From Mycolicibacterium crocinum (lineage in GTDB: Bacteria; Actinomycetota; Actinomycetes; Mycobacteriales; Mycobacteriaceae): 64,000 nucleotides of DNA. The DNA lies in assembly GCF_022370635.2 (NCBI RefSeq), contig NZ_CP092362.2:5332001-5396000 (forward strand), given 5' to 3'. Below are positions 33,958 to 42,548 of the stretch, one piece after another (positions within the stretch are counted from its first letter, which is position 1; every line of letters starts with the position of its first letter). A program made the translations under genes and the position numbers. The notes beneath the pieces are model-generated. The model was not told the origin of the DNA and searched no databases. It was given only the letters and a program-made list of their open reading frames with translations.

Positions 33958-34716
33958 ATGACCATCACCACCAGCACCGTCGAACCGGGCATCGTCGCCG
34001 TCACGGTGAACTATCCGCCCGTCAACGCGATCCCCTCCCGCGGTTGGTTCGAGCTTGCCGACGCGATCACCGCCGCGGGCCGTGACATGTCCACCCACGT
34101 GGTGATCCTGCGTGCCGAGGGCCGCGGGTTCAACGCCGGCGTCGACATCAAGGAGATGCAGAACACCGAGGGCTTCACCGCGCTGATCGACGCCAACCGC
34201 GGTTGCTTCGCCGCGTTCAAGGCCGTCTATGAATGCGAGGTGCCGGTGGTCGCGGCGGTCAACGGCTTCTGCGTTGGCGGCGGTATCGGCCTGGTCGGCA
34301 ACGCCGACGTGATCGTCGCCTCCGACGATGCGAAGTTCGGGCTGCCCGAGGTGGAGCGCGGAGCGCTTGGCGCCGCCACGCACCTGTCCCGGCTGGTGCC
34401 CCAGCACCTGATGCGCCGGTTGTTCTTCACCGCCGCAACCGTGAGTGCCGACACGCTGCACCACTTCGGGTCTGTGCACGAGGTGGTGCCGCGCACCGAT
34501 CTCGACGAGGCCGCGCTGCGCGTCGCCCGCGACATCGCGTCCAAGGACACCCGGGTGATCCGCGCCGCCAAGGAGGCGCTGAATTTCATCGACGTCCAAC
34601 CGGTCAACGCGAGGTACCGGATGGAGCAGGGCTTCACGTTCGAGCTCAACCTGGCCGGCGTGTCCGATGAGCACCGCGATGCGTTCGCGGGTACGGATAA
34701 GGGGTCGTCGAAATGA
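33958..34716 (+). CDS. echA20: Ring D hydrolase EchA20
   Basis: A 252-residue crotonase-fold protein (Rv3550). Its signature regions are GFNAGVDIKEMQN (oxyanion hole 1) and NGFCVGGGIGLVGNADV (oxyanion hole 2). Homologues open the five-membered ring D of the indane-dione CoA ester by hydrolysis. The last codons overlap ipdA (ATGA). Confidence 0.93.
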   Translation: MTITTSTVEPGIVAVTVNYPPVNAIPSRGWFELADAITAAGRDMSTHVVILRAEGRGFNAGVDIKEMQNTEGFTALIDANRGCFAAFKAVYECEVPVVAAVNGFCVGGGIGLVGNADVIVASDDAKFGLPEVERGALGAATHLSRLVPQHLMRRLFFTAATVSADTLHHFGSVHEVVPRTDLDEAALRVARDIASKDTRVIRAAKEALNFIDVQPVNARYRMEQGFTFELNLAGVSDEHRDAFAGTDKGSSK

Positions 34717-35600
34717 GCGATAAGAGAACCACTCTCGATGAGGCCGTCGCCGTCGTCGAAAGCGGTATGACGATCGGCATCGGCGGCTGGGGTTCACGGC
34801 GCAAGCCGATGGCGTTCATCCGGGCGCTGCTGCGCACCGAGGTCACCGATCTGACCGTGGTCACCTACGGCGGTCCCGACCTCGGTCTGCTGTGCTCGGC
34901 GGGCAAGGTCAAGCGCGTCTACTACGGCTTCGTGTCGTTGGACTCCCCACCGTTCTACGACCCGTGGTTCGCCAAGGCTCGCACGACGGGTGCGATCGAG
35001 TCGCGCGAGATGGACGAGGGCATGCTGCGCTGCGGTCTGCAGGCCGCCGCACAGCGGTTGCCGTTTCTGCCGATTCGCGCGGGGCTGGGCAGCGACGTCC
35101 GGGCGTTCTGGGGCGACGAGCTCAAGACTGTGAAGTCCCCCTATCCGACCGGCGACGGTTACGAGGAACTCGTCGCGATGCCGGCGCTCAATCTCGACGT
35201 CGCGCTGGTGCACCTGAACCTCGGTGACGCACAAGGCAATGCAGCCTACACCGGCATCGACCCCTACTTCGACGACCTGTTCCTGATGTCGGCGCAGAAG
35301 CGGCTGATGTCGGTCGAGAAGGTGGTATCGACCGAAGAGCTCGTGAAATCGGTTCCCCCGCAGGCTCTGCTGGTCAACCGGATGATGGTCGACAAGGTCG
35401 TCGAGGCACCGAACGGTGCCCACTTCACCACGGCCGAGCCCGACTACCGTCGCGACGAGAAGTTCCAGCGGCACTACGCCGAGGCCGCCGGGTCCGACGA
35501 GACCTGGACCGAGTTCGTCAAGACCTACCTGTCCGGCAGCGAGGCGGATTACCAAGCCGCGGTGCGCAAGTTCAAGGAAGACTTGGAGGCCTCGAAGTGA
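34713..35600 (+). CDS. ipdA: Ring C hydrolase subunit IpdA
   Basis: A 295-residue CoA-transferase-fold protein (Rv3551), with GMTIGIGGWGSRRKP near residue 18 and ALVHLNLGDAQGNAAYTG in the middle. Despite the fold, IpdAB hydrolyses the ring C carbon-carbon bond of COCHEA-CoA rather than transferring CoA. The gene overlaps both neighbours by 4 bases, fitting an obligate 1:1 complex with IpdB. Confidence 0.93.
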   Translation: MSDKRTTLDEAVAVVESGMTIGIGGWGSRRKPMAFIRALLRTEVTDLTVVTYGGPDLGLLCSAGKVKRVYYGFVSLDSPPFYDPWFAKARTTGAIESREMDEGMLRCGLQAAAQRLPFLPIRAGLGSDVRAFWGDELKTVKSPYPTGDGYEELVAMPALNLDVALVHLNLGDAQGNAAYTGIDPYFDDLFLMSAQKRLMSVEKVVSTEELVKSVPPQALLVNRMMVDKVVEAPNGAHFTTAEPDYRRDEKFQRHYAEAAGSDETWTEFVKTYLSGSEADYQAAVRKFKEDLEASK

Positions 35601-36343
35601 TCTCCGCAACCCGCGCCGAGGTGTGCGCCGTCGCCTGCGCCGAATTGTTCCGCGACGCAGGCGAAATCATGGTCAGCCCGATGGCCAACATGGTGTCCAT
35701 CGGCGCCCGGTTGGCCCGCCTCACCTTCTCCCCCGACATCCTGCTGACCGACGGGGAGGCCCGCATCCTCGCCGACACCCCAGCCATGGGCGCCACCGGC
35801 GCAATCGAAGGCTGGATGCCGTTCGGCCGCGTCTTCGAGACGCTCGCCTGGGGCCGTCGCCATGTGGTCATGGGCGCCAACCAGATCGACCGCTACGGCA
35901 ACCAGAACCTGTCGGCCTTCGGCCCGCTGCAGCATCCGAACCGCCAGATGTTCGGCGTGCGCGGCGCACCGGGCAACACCATCAACCACGCCACGAGTTA
36001 CTGGGTCGGCAACCACTCCAAGCGGGTCTTCGGTGATTCCGTCGACATCGTCTCCGGAATCGGTTGGGACAAGGTTGATCCGGACAACCCGGCGTACCGC
36101 TTCGTCAACGTCTACCGGGTGGTGACCAACCTCGGCGTGTTCGACTTCAACGGACCCGATCACCAGATGCGGGCGGTGTCGCTGCATCCCGGTGTGTCCG
36201 CTGAAGATGTCGCCGAGAACACCTCCTTCGAGGTGCACGGCCTCGGCGAGGCCGAGACCAGCCGCCTGCCCTCCGGTGAGGAGCAGAAGTTGCTGCAAGA
36301 GGTTATCGATCCGAAGTCGTTGCGGGACAGAGAAGTCAAATAA
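35597..36343 (+). CDS. ipdB: Ring C hydrolase subunit IpdB
   Basis: A 248-residue partner (Rv3552) with the start GTG overlapping ipdA. Recognisable blocks are GEIMVSPMANMVSIGARLARL, ILLTDGEARIL and GANQIDRYGNQNLSAFG. The active-site Glu of the CoA-transferase ancestry seems to be contributed by one subunit only; I cannot place it with certainty. Confidence 0.92.
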   Translation: MISATRAEVCAVACAELFRDAGEIMVSPMANMVSIGARLARLTFSPDILLTDGEARILADTPAMGATGAIEGWMPFGRVFETLAWGRRHVVMGANQIDRYGNQNLSAFGPLQHPNRQMFGVRGAPGNTINHATSYWVGNHSKRVFGDSVDIVSGIGWDKVDPDNPAYRFVNVYRVVTNLGVFDFNGPDHQMRAVSLHPGVSAEDVAENTSFEVHGLGEAETSRLPSGEEQKLLQEVIDPKSLRDREVK

Positions 36344-37407
36344 TGGCGGCTCACCTGAAGACCCCGCTCACCGAGCTTATCGGCATCGAGCATCCCGTCG
36401 TGCAGACCGGCATGGGCTGGGTCGCCGGTGCACGACTGGTGTCGGCCACGTCCAACGCCGGCGGGCTGGGCATCCTGGCCTCGGCGACGATGACAATCGA
36501 CGAACTGGCGACCGCCATCCGTAAGGTGAAGGCCACGACGGACAAGCCGTTCGGGGTGAACATCCGCGCCGACGGCGCCGATGCCCCCGATCGGGTCGAC
36601 CTGATGATCCGTGAGGGCGTCAAGGTGGCGTCGTTCGCGCTGGCACCCAAACAGGAGCTGATCGCGAAGCTCAAAGAGGCCGGCTCCGTGGTGATTCCGT
36701 CGGTAGGTGCGGCCAAGCACGCTCGCAAGGTGGCGAGTTGGGGCGCCGACGCCGTGATCGTGCAGGGCGGCGAGGGTGGCGGACACACCGGCCCGGTCGC
36801 CACCACGCTGCTGCTGCCGTCGGTGCTCGATGCGGTAGACATCCCGGTGATCGCCGCCGGTGGCTTCTTCGACGGCCGCGGCTTGGCTGCGGCACTGTCC
36901 TATGGCGCGGCAGGCGTGGCGATGGGAACCCGGTTCCTGCTGACGTCGGACTCGACCGTGCCCGAGGAGATCAAGCAGCGCTACCTCAACGCCGCCCTGG
37001 ACGGCACCGTGGTGTCCACCCGGGTCGACGGCATGCCGCACCGCGTTCTGCGTACCGAGCTGGTCGAAAAGCTCGAAAGCGGCTCCCCGGTCCGCGGCTT
37101 TGCCGCCGCGGTGCGTAACGCGGCGAAGTTCAAGAAGATGTCGCAGATGACGTGGGCGGGCATGATCCGCGACGGCCTGGCAATGCGTCACGGCAAGGAC
37201 CTCACCTGGTCGCAGGTGCTGATGGCGGCCAATACCCCGATGCTGTTGAAGGCCGGACTCGTCGAGGGCAATACCGAGGCGGGCGTGCTGGCCTCCGGGC
37301 AGGTCGCGGGGATCATCGAGACCCTGCCGTCCTGCGCGGAGCTGATCGACACGATCGTGGCCGACGCCGTCAAGCACCTTCAGGCCGCCAGCGCATTCAT
37401 CGAGTAA
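36343..37407 (+). CDS. ipdC: Flavin oxidoreductase IpdC
   Basis: A 354-residue nitronate-monooxygenase-fold TIM barrel (Rv3553). FMN and substrate contacts visible are QTGMGWVAGARLVSATSNAGGLG at the start (given as its key glycine run), VIVQGGEGGGHTGP near residue 140 and AAGGFFDGRGLAAALSYGAAGV near residue 170. It acts on a ring C CoA ester before IpdAB (known for the homologue). It ends the KstR2-controlled run, and the following SatD gene has its own promoter. Confidence 0.92.
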   Translation: MAAHLKTPLTELIGIEHPVVQTGMGWVAGARLVSATSNAGGLGILASATMTIDELATAIRKVKATTDKPFGVNIRADGADAPDRVDLMIREGVKVASFALAPKQELIAKLKEAGSVVIPSVGAAKHARKVASWGADAVIVQGGEGGGHTGPVATTLLLPSVLDAVDIPVIAAGGFFDGRGLAAALSYGAAGVAMGTRFLLTSDSTVPEEIKQRYLNAALDGTVVSTRVDGMPHRVLRTELVEKLESGSPVRGFAAAVRNAAKFKKMSQMTWAGMIRDGLAMRHGKDLTWSQVLMAANTPMLLKAGLVEGNTEAGVLASGQVAGIIETLPSCAELIDTIVADAVKHLQAASAFIE

Positions 37408-37416
37408 AGCTATTCA

Positions 37417-37450
37417 CTTCATTTTGCCAGAATGAAGCTATACTCTTTAT
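37417..37450 (+). promoter_or_regulatory. Promoter and inverted repeat of the SatD module
   Basis: CTTCATT (37417-37423) and AATGAAG (37431-37437) form a 7-base inverted repeat with a 7-base loop. A -10 box TATACT (37439-37444) lies six bases before the ATG at 37451, so the transcript should be leaderless. Further TGAAG half-sites follow inside the first codons (37456, 37461, and inverted at 37473), which suggests an operator array read by a DNA-binding protein, possibly SatD itself. Confidence 0.6.
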
Positions 37451-38083
37451 ATGGCTGAAGTGAAGGCTAAAGCTTCATCGCCGCGTGCCGCCCTGATTGG
37501 CGATGTCGTCGATTCGCGGCACGCTCCCGACCGCGCTGAGCTGCACCGACGTATCAATCAAATACTGGCGGGCACTCCGCTGGCATTTACGGTCGGCGAT
37601 GAATTCCAGGGCAGTTTTCCGACGGTCGGAGCCGCGATCGACGCCGCGCTGACGGTGCGCCTGGCATCAGAGCCGGACATCGATATCCGCTTCGGCATCG
37701 GGTGGGGCGAGATGACCGTGCTCGATACCGAAACCGGTATTCAGGACGGCCCCAGCTGGTGGTCGGCGCGCGAAGCCATCGAATGGACGGCAGCCGCGCA
37801 GCAGCAGCCGGCACTGGCGGCGGTGCGCACCGCCTATCGCCGTCACGGCGACGCCGGACCCGACCCCGACGCCGTGAACGCCGCGCTGTTATGTCGGGAC
37901 CACCTGCTTGGATCGATAGACGCCCGATCCCTGCGGCTGCTGCGGGGATTACTTGACAACAAGACGAAGAAGGAACTGGCGGCCATGGAAGGCATCAGCG
38001 CGTCGGCGGTGTCCCAGCGGACCGCGCGCGACGGACTGGATCTGCTGGTCCTCGCGTCCGAACGGCTGCGAGACGTTCGATGA
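37451..38083 (+). CDS. satD: SatD-family protein
   Basis: A 210-residue protein. The N-terminal part (AALIGDVVDSRHAPDR, FTVGDEFQG, RFGIGWGEM) matches the SatD family known from streptococcal sat operons, of unclear biochemical function. The C-terminal 50 residues (LDNKTKKELAAMEGISASAVSQRTA) form a helix-turn-helix. The predicted leaderless start and the inverted repeats next to it suggest autoregulation (inference). It overlaps the membrane protein gene by 4 bases. It is not known as part of sterol catabolism and sits where M. tuberculosis has fdxB (from memory). Confidence 0.75.
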   Translation: MAEVKAKASSPRAALIGDVVDSRHAPDRAELHRRINQILAGTPLAFTVGDEFQGSFPTVGAAIDAALTVRLASEPDIDIRFGIGWGEMTVLDTETGIQDGPSWWSAREAIEWTAAAQQQPALAAVRTAYRRHGDAGPDPDAVNAALLCRDHLLGSIDARSLRLLRGLLDNKTKKELAAMEGISASAVSQRTARDGLDLLVLASERLRDVR

Positions 38084-38817
38084 GCGGGGTCGCGGTGTTC
38101 CTGATCGCCGTCGGGTGCGCCGACATCGTGCGTAGGCTGACGCACCGCCAATGGCCGGCCGCCGTCGCCGGCCCGGTGGTCGCGGTGATCGCCGCCGCGC
38201 TGTGCGGCCTCCTGCATCTCGGCGACCTGCTTCTGGTCGGCATCGCCGCGGTCGGGGCGGTCGCGTGGGAACTGTCATGCACCCGAGCGGAACGGGCGGG
38301 AGGCCGGTGGCAGGTCACGCCCCTGGTGTTGTTCGGCGCCGTGCTGGCAGTGCTGATCGTGCTTTCCGGGCTGGGCTCGCCCGTGGCCGGCCCGGTCAAG
38401 GCCTGGGCCGAGTGGGCGCCGGTGAGCCCGGCCGATCCGAACCGAATTGTGTTGACAGCAGGCGTGATTATGCTGCAACTCGTCACCGGCAACCAACTGG
38501 TTCGGTTGCTGCTCGGTTCCGTGGGGTCGGTCAAACCGGCCGGTGAACCGCAGCCGTCCGACCGGCTCAAGGGTGGCCGGCTGCTCGGACCGATGGAGCG
38601 CCTACTCATCCTCGGGCTCAGCCTGGCTGGGCAGCTGGCCGCCGCAACAGCCGTGGTCGCGGCGAAAAGCGTGATCCGTTTCCCGGAGATCAATGCCCAA
38701 AAGGCCCGGGAGAACGGCGGTATCGGCATCGACGACGTCACCGAGTACTTCCTGTTGGGCAGTTTCGCGAGCTGGATCGTCGCGCTCGGCGGGCTCGCGC
38801 TGACGGCGGCGGGCTAG
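38080..38817 (+). CDS. Polytopic membrane protein of the SatD module
   Basis: A 245-residue hydrophobic protein with about six predicted membrane segments (near residues 1-18, 28-45, 48-64, 82-98, 170-195 and 222-243). The loop of about residues 105-118 holds WAEWAPVSPADPN. No transporter signature is recognised. The ATGA overlap with satD implies a joint function, perhaps sensing or envelope stress, but this is only inferred from the operon. Confidence 0.7.
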   Translation: MSGVAVFLIAVGCADIVRRLTHRQWPAAVAGPVVAVIAAALCGLLHLGDLLLVGIAAVGAVAWELSCTRAERAGGRWQVTPLVLFGAVLAVLIVLSGLGSPVAGPVKAWAEWAPVSPADPNRIVLTAGVIMLQLVTGNQLVRLLLGSVGSVKPAGEPQPSDRLKGGRLLGPMERLLILGLSLAGQLAAATAVVAAKSVIRFPEINAQKARENGGIGIDDVTEYFLLGSFASWIVALGGLALTAAG

Positions 38818-38867
38818 CTTTGGAGATTTGCCGTCGCGGGACGGCATCGGCGTCATACGTTTGCACC

Positions 38868-39980
38868 ATGAAGATGAATGCCGCGATCCTGTGGGAGTAC
38901 GGGCAGGACTGGAGCGTCGAGGAAGTCGAGCTCGATCCGCCGAAGGACGGCGAGGTTCTCGTCTCGTTCGAAGCCACCGGGCTGTGCCATTCCGATCACC
39001 ACATCCGCGACGGTGACCTGCTCGCTCCCATTCCGCTGATCGGCGGGCACGAGGGCGCGGGCATCGTGCAGGAGGTCGGACCGGGTGTCCGCGACCTGAA
39101 GGTCGGCGACCACATCGTCGCCGCGTTCCTGCCCGCCTGCGGGCGCTGCCGCTGGTGCGCGACCGGCAAGTCGAACCTGTGCGATATGGGTGCGGAGATC
39201 CTCACCGGGCTACAGCCCGACGGCACGTTCCGCAGGCATGCCCGCGGCCAAGACATCTTCGCCGCAATCGGTTTGGGCACCTTCGCCCCCTACGGCACGG
39301 TGCCCGAAGCCTCGCTGGTGAAGATCGACGATGACATCCCGCTGACCCGGGCCTGCCTGCTCGGTTGCGGGGTCACGACGGGTTGGGGCTCGGCGGTCAA
39401 CACCGCCGACGTGCGCCCCGGTGACACCGTGGTGGTGATCGGCTGCGGCGGTATCGGCAGCGGCGCGATCCAGGGTGCGCGGCTGGCCGGCGCGGAGAAG
39501 ATCGTCGTGATCGACATCGTGGAAAGCAAGCGGGACAAGGCTTTTCTGTTCGGGGCGACCCATTTCGCGACGTCGATCGCGGAAGGCACCGAGCTGGTGC
39601 GGGAGCTCACCAAGGGGGTGATGGCGGACTCGGCGCTGCTGACCGTCGGGCTGGTCAAGGGCGAGATGATCAACGACGCTTTGGAACTTGTCAGCAAAGG
39701 CGGCACCGTGGTGCTCACCGCGTTGGCGGCGATGACGGACGTGACGCCGGTACTGCCGATGACGATGTTCACGCTCTTCCAGAAGCGACTACTCGGCAGC
39801 CTCTACGGGCAGGCCAACCCACGCGCCGACATCCCGAAGCTGCTCAGCCTCTACCGCGAGGGCAAGCTCTTGCTCGACGAAACGGTGACCCACGAATACA
39901 AGCTGGGTGAGATCAACAACGCGTACGACGACATGCTCGCCGGCCGCAACATCCGCGGAGTCGTCCTCCACGACCACTGA
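38868..39980 (+). CDS. Zinc-dependent alcohol dehydrogenase (NDMA-type family)
   Basis: A 370-residue medium-chain dehydrogenase. The catalytic zinc site is in GLCHSDHH and GGHEGAG. Structural zinc cysteines appear as CGRCRWCATGKSNLC, and the cofactor fold as VVVIGCGGIGSGAIQGARLAGA. It resembles actinobacterial NDMA-dependent (tightly bound cofactor) alcohol dehydrogenases. The ATG at 38868 is the first that fits the family start. Its substrate is unknown; it lies between the SatD module and fadA6, and no sterol operator is seen before it. Confidence 0.82.
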   Translation: MKMNAAILWEYGQDWSVEEVELDPPKDGEVLVSFEATGLCHSDHHIRDGDLLAPIPLIGGHEGAGIVQEVGPGVRDLKVGDHIVAAFLPACGRCRWCATGKSNLCDMGAEILTGLQPDGTFRRHARGQDIFAAIGLGTFAPYGTVPEASLVKIDDDIPLTRACLLGCGVTTGWGSAVNTADVRPGDTVVVIGCGGIGSGAIQGARLAGAEKIVVIDIVESKRDKAFLFGATHFATSIAEGTELVRELTKGVMADSALLTVGLVKGEMINDALELVSKGGTVVLTALAAMTDVTPVLPMTMFTLFQKRLLGSLYGQANPRADIPKLLSLYREGKLLLDETVTHEYKLGEINNAYDDMLAGRNIRGVVLHDH

Positions 39981-40001
39981 TGCGGCCGGCAGCGAAAGTC
40001 G

Positions 40002-41159
40002 TTACAGGCGTTCGATGATCGTGACGTTGGCGGTGCCGCCGCCTTCGCACATCGTCTGCAGCCCGTAGCGGCCGCCACGGCGCTCGAGCTCGTTGAGCAT
40101 GGTGGCGAACAGCTTGGCACCGGTGGCGCCGAGCGGGTGACCCAGCGCGATCGCGCCGCCGTTGGGGTTGACCTTTTCCGGGTCGGCCTTGGTCTCCTTG
40201 AGCCAGGCCATCACCACCGGCGCGAACGCTTCGTTGATCTCGACGACGTCGATGTCGTCGATGGTCAGGCCGGCCTTGTCCAGTGCGTACTTCGTCGCCG
40301 GGATCGGGCCGGTCAGCATGAACACCGGGTCGGCGCCGCGGGCGCTGATGTGGTGGATGCGGGCTCGCGGGGTCAGCTTGTGGTCCTTGACCGCTTGCTC
40401 GCTGGCGAGCAGCACAGCGCTCGCACCGTCGGAGATCTGACTGGCCATTGCGGCGGTCAGCCGGCCGCCCTCGCGCAGCGTCTTCAGGGTGGCCAGCTTC
40501 TCCAGGGTCGACTCACGCGGCCCCTCGTCCGTGCGGAAGTCACCGACCGGGATGATCTCGTTCTCGAAGTTCCCGTGACGAATGGCGGCGAACGCCTTGT
40601 CGTGACTTCCCTTGGAGAACTCCTCCATCTCCTCACGGGACAGGCCCCACTTCTCGGCGATCATCTCGGCACCGCGGAACTGAGAGACCTCTTGGTCGCC
40701 GTAGCGGTGCAGCCAGTTCTCCGACTCATTCGTCGGCGAGGTGAAGCCGAACTGCTCGGCGACGGTCATCGCCGACGAGATCGGGATGCGGCTCATGTTC
40801 TGCATGCCGGCCGCCAGGATCAGGTCGGCGGTACCGGACATGATGGCCTGTGCGCCAAAGGAAATCGCCTGCTGGCTCGACCCGCACTGGCGATCGACAG
40901 TGACGCCCGGCACCTCTTCGGGGAAGCCGGCGGCCAGCCAGGTGTTGCGGGCGATGTTGCCTGCCTGCGGCCCGATGGTGTCCAGGCAGCCGGCCACCAC
41001 ATCGTCGACGGCGCCCGGGTCGACGTCGACCCGGTCGAAGATGCCGCGGTAAGCCGCCACTCCTAGGTCGATGGGGTGGACGTGGGCCAGCGATCCGTTT
41101 CGCTTGCCGACCGCGGTGCGTACGGCGTCGATGACGTATGCCTGTGATGCGGGGGCCAT
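40002..41159 (-). CDS. fadA6: Ring-catabolism thiolase FadA6
   Basis: A 385-residue thiolase (Rv3556c). The nucleophile is in VDRQCGSSQQ, with NEAFAPV, GHPLGATG and MCEGGGTAN completing the active site. It thiolyses the CoA diester produced after ring C cleavage. It is last in the fadE30-ipdF-kstR2-fadA6 operon, 10 bases after kstR2. Confidence 0.92.
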   Translation of the reverse strand: MAPASQAYVIDAVRTAVGKRNGSLAHVHPIDLGVAAYRGIFDRVDVDPGAVDDVVAGCLDTIGPQAGNIARNTWLAAGFPEEVPGVTVDRQCGSSQQAISFGAQAIMSGTADLILAAGMQNMSRIPISSAMTVAEQFGFTSPTNESENWLHRYGDQEVSQFRGAEMIAEKWGLSREEMEEFSKGSHDKAFAAIRHGNFENEIIPVGDFRTDEGPRESTLEKLATLKTLREGGRLTAAMASQISDGASAVLLASEQAVKDHKLTPRARIHHISARGADPVFMLTGPIPATKYALDKAGLTIDDIDVVEINEAFAPVVMAWLKETKADPEKVNPNGGAIALGHPLGATGAKLFATMLNELERRGGRYGLQTMCEGGGTANVTIIERL

Positions 41160-41169
41160 GTCAATCTCC

Positions 41170-41760
41170 TTACTTTGCGGCGGCTATTCCGCCGAGGACG
41201 ATGGAAAGGTATTGGCGGCCTACATCTTCGGCCGTCAGCGGGCCACCAGGCTGATACCAGCGTACGGACACCCACGTCGTATCCCGGATGAAGCGGTACA
41301 CCACGTCAACGTCGATATCGGGCCGGAAGTAGCCCTGCTTGACACCTTCGTTGAGCAGGTCGAGCCACATCTGACGCTGCTCTTTGTTGCGGGTCTCGAC
41401 GAAGTCGAACTGCGGCAGCGAGGTCAGCCGCTTGGCTTCATCCTGGTAGATCACCACCTGGGCGTGCCGGTCCTCGATGGCCTCGAACGACAACATGAAC
41501 AGACCCTTGAGCCGCTCCAGGGGATTCGGTTCGGTGGTGATGACCTGCTGGTAGCGATCGAACAGCCAGTCCAGGAAGTCACGCAGGACCTCCTCGACCA
41601 TCTGCTCCTTGCTTTTGAAGTGGTGGTAGAGGCTGCCGGACAGAATGCCCGCCGAGTCGGCGATGTCGCGCACGGTGGTCGCACGCAGGCCGCGCTCGGC
41701 GAACATCGTCGCGGCGAGCACCAAGAGCTCGTCGCGACGACTGACCGGCTGCTCTGTCAC
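41170..41760 (-). CDS. kstR2: TetR-family repressor KstR2
   Basis: A 196-residue TetR regulator (Rv3557c). The helix-turn-helix is at residues about 25-50 (ATTVRDIADSAGILSGSLYHHFKSKEQM, quoted as its helices). The all-helical ligand domain ends SIVLGGIAAAK. KstR2 is released by HIP-CoA and controls ring C/D genes. The start is GTG overlapping the ipdF stop (GTGA). It is transcribed from the operator at 43725, so it is autoregulated. Confidence 0.93.
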   Translation of the reverse strand: MTEQPVSRRDELLVLAATMFAERGLRATTVRDIADSAGILSGSLYHHFKSKEQMVEEVLRDFLDWLFDRYQQVITTEPNPLERLKGLFMLSFEAIEDRHAQVVIYQDEAKRLTSLPQFDFVETRNKEQRQMWLDLLNEGVKQGYFRPDIDVDVVYRFIRDTTWVSVRWYQPGGPLTAEDVGRQYLSIVLGGIAAAK

Positions 41761-42548
41761 GCTCGTTGGCTCGAAACCGAAATGACTTCGCCGGTCAGGT
41801 AACTCGAGTAGTCGCTGGCCAGGAAGGCGATGGTGGCGGCCACCTCCCACGGCTCGGCGGCGCGGCCGAAGGCCTCGCCTTCCGAGAGCCGGTCCAGAAG
41901 ATCGGCCGAACTGGTCTTCTCCAGGAACTTGTGCCGGGCGATGCTCGGCGAGACGGCGTTGATGCGCACCCCGTACTCGACGGCTTCGATTGCGCTGCAT
42001 CGGGTCAGCGCCATCACGCCGGCCTTGGCGGCGGCATAGTGCGACTGCGAATGTTGTGCCCGCCACCCGAGGACGCTGGCGTTGTTGACGATGACGCCGC
42101 CGTGGCCGGCGTCGCGGAAGTACCGCAGCGCCGCGCGGGTCGCCCGCATCGTCGACGTCAACGTCACGTTGAGCACCCGGTCCCACTCGTCATCGGTCAT
42201 GTCGATGACCGGAGTGGTGCCGCCGAGCCCGGCGTTGTTCACCAGGACGTCGAGGCGGCCGAGCCGCGCGGTGGTGGAGGCGATCAGCGCGTCGACCTGA
42301 GCGGTGGACGTGACGTCGCACACCACGGCTTCGACCCTGCCGAGGCCCAATTCGGTCAACTGGTCCCGGGTTTCGTTCAGTCGGCGTTCGTGGTGATCGG
42401 AGACGACGACGTCGGCCCCTTCGAGCAGCGCGCGCCGCGCCGTCGACGATCCGATGCCGGTGCCGGCCGCCGCGGTCACGACGACGACCTTGCCGGTCAG
42501 CAGGCCGTGGCCCTCGATTTCGGTAGGCACGTCCGACAGTGGCGCCAC
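41757..42548 (-). CDS. ipdF: Short-chain dehydrogenase IpdF (Rv3559c-like)
   Basis: A 263-residue SDR with TAAAGTGIGSSTARRAL, NNAGLGGT, the Ser in NNASVLGW and YAAAK. The homologue oxidises the 5-hydroxyl of HIP-CoA derivatives (known). The gene overlaps fadE30 by one base (TAG/ATG) and kstR2 by 4. M. tuberculosis has PPE64 between kstR2 and this gene, which is absent here (from memory). Confidence 0.9.
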   Translation of the reverse strand: MAPLSDVPTEIEGHGLLTGKVVVVTAAAGTGIGSSTARRALLEGADVVVSDHHERRLNETRDQLTELGLGRVEAVVCDVTSTAQVDALIASTTARLGRLDVLVNNAGLGGTTPVIDMTDDEWDRVLNVTLTSTMRATRAALRYFRDAGHGGVIVNNASVLGWRAQHSQSHYAAAKAGVMALTRCSAIEAVEYGVRINAVSPSIARHKFLEKTSSADLLDRLSEGEAFGRAAEPWEVAATIAFLASDYSSYLTGEVISVSSQRA

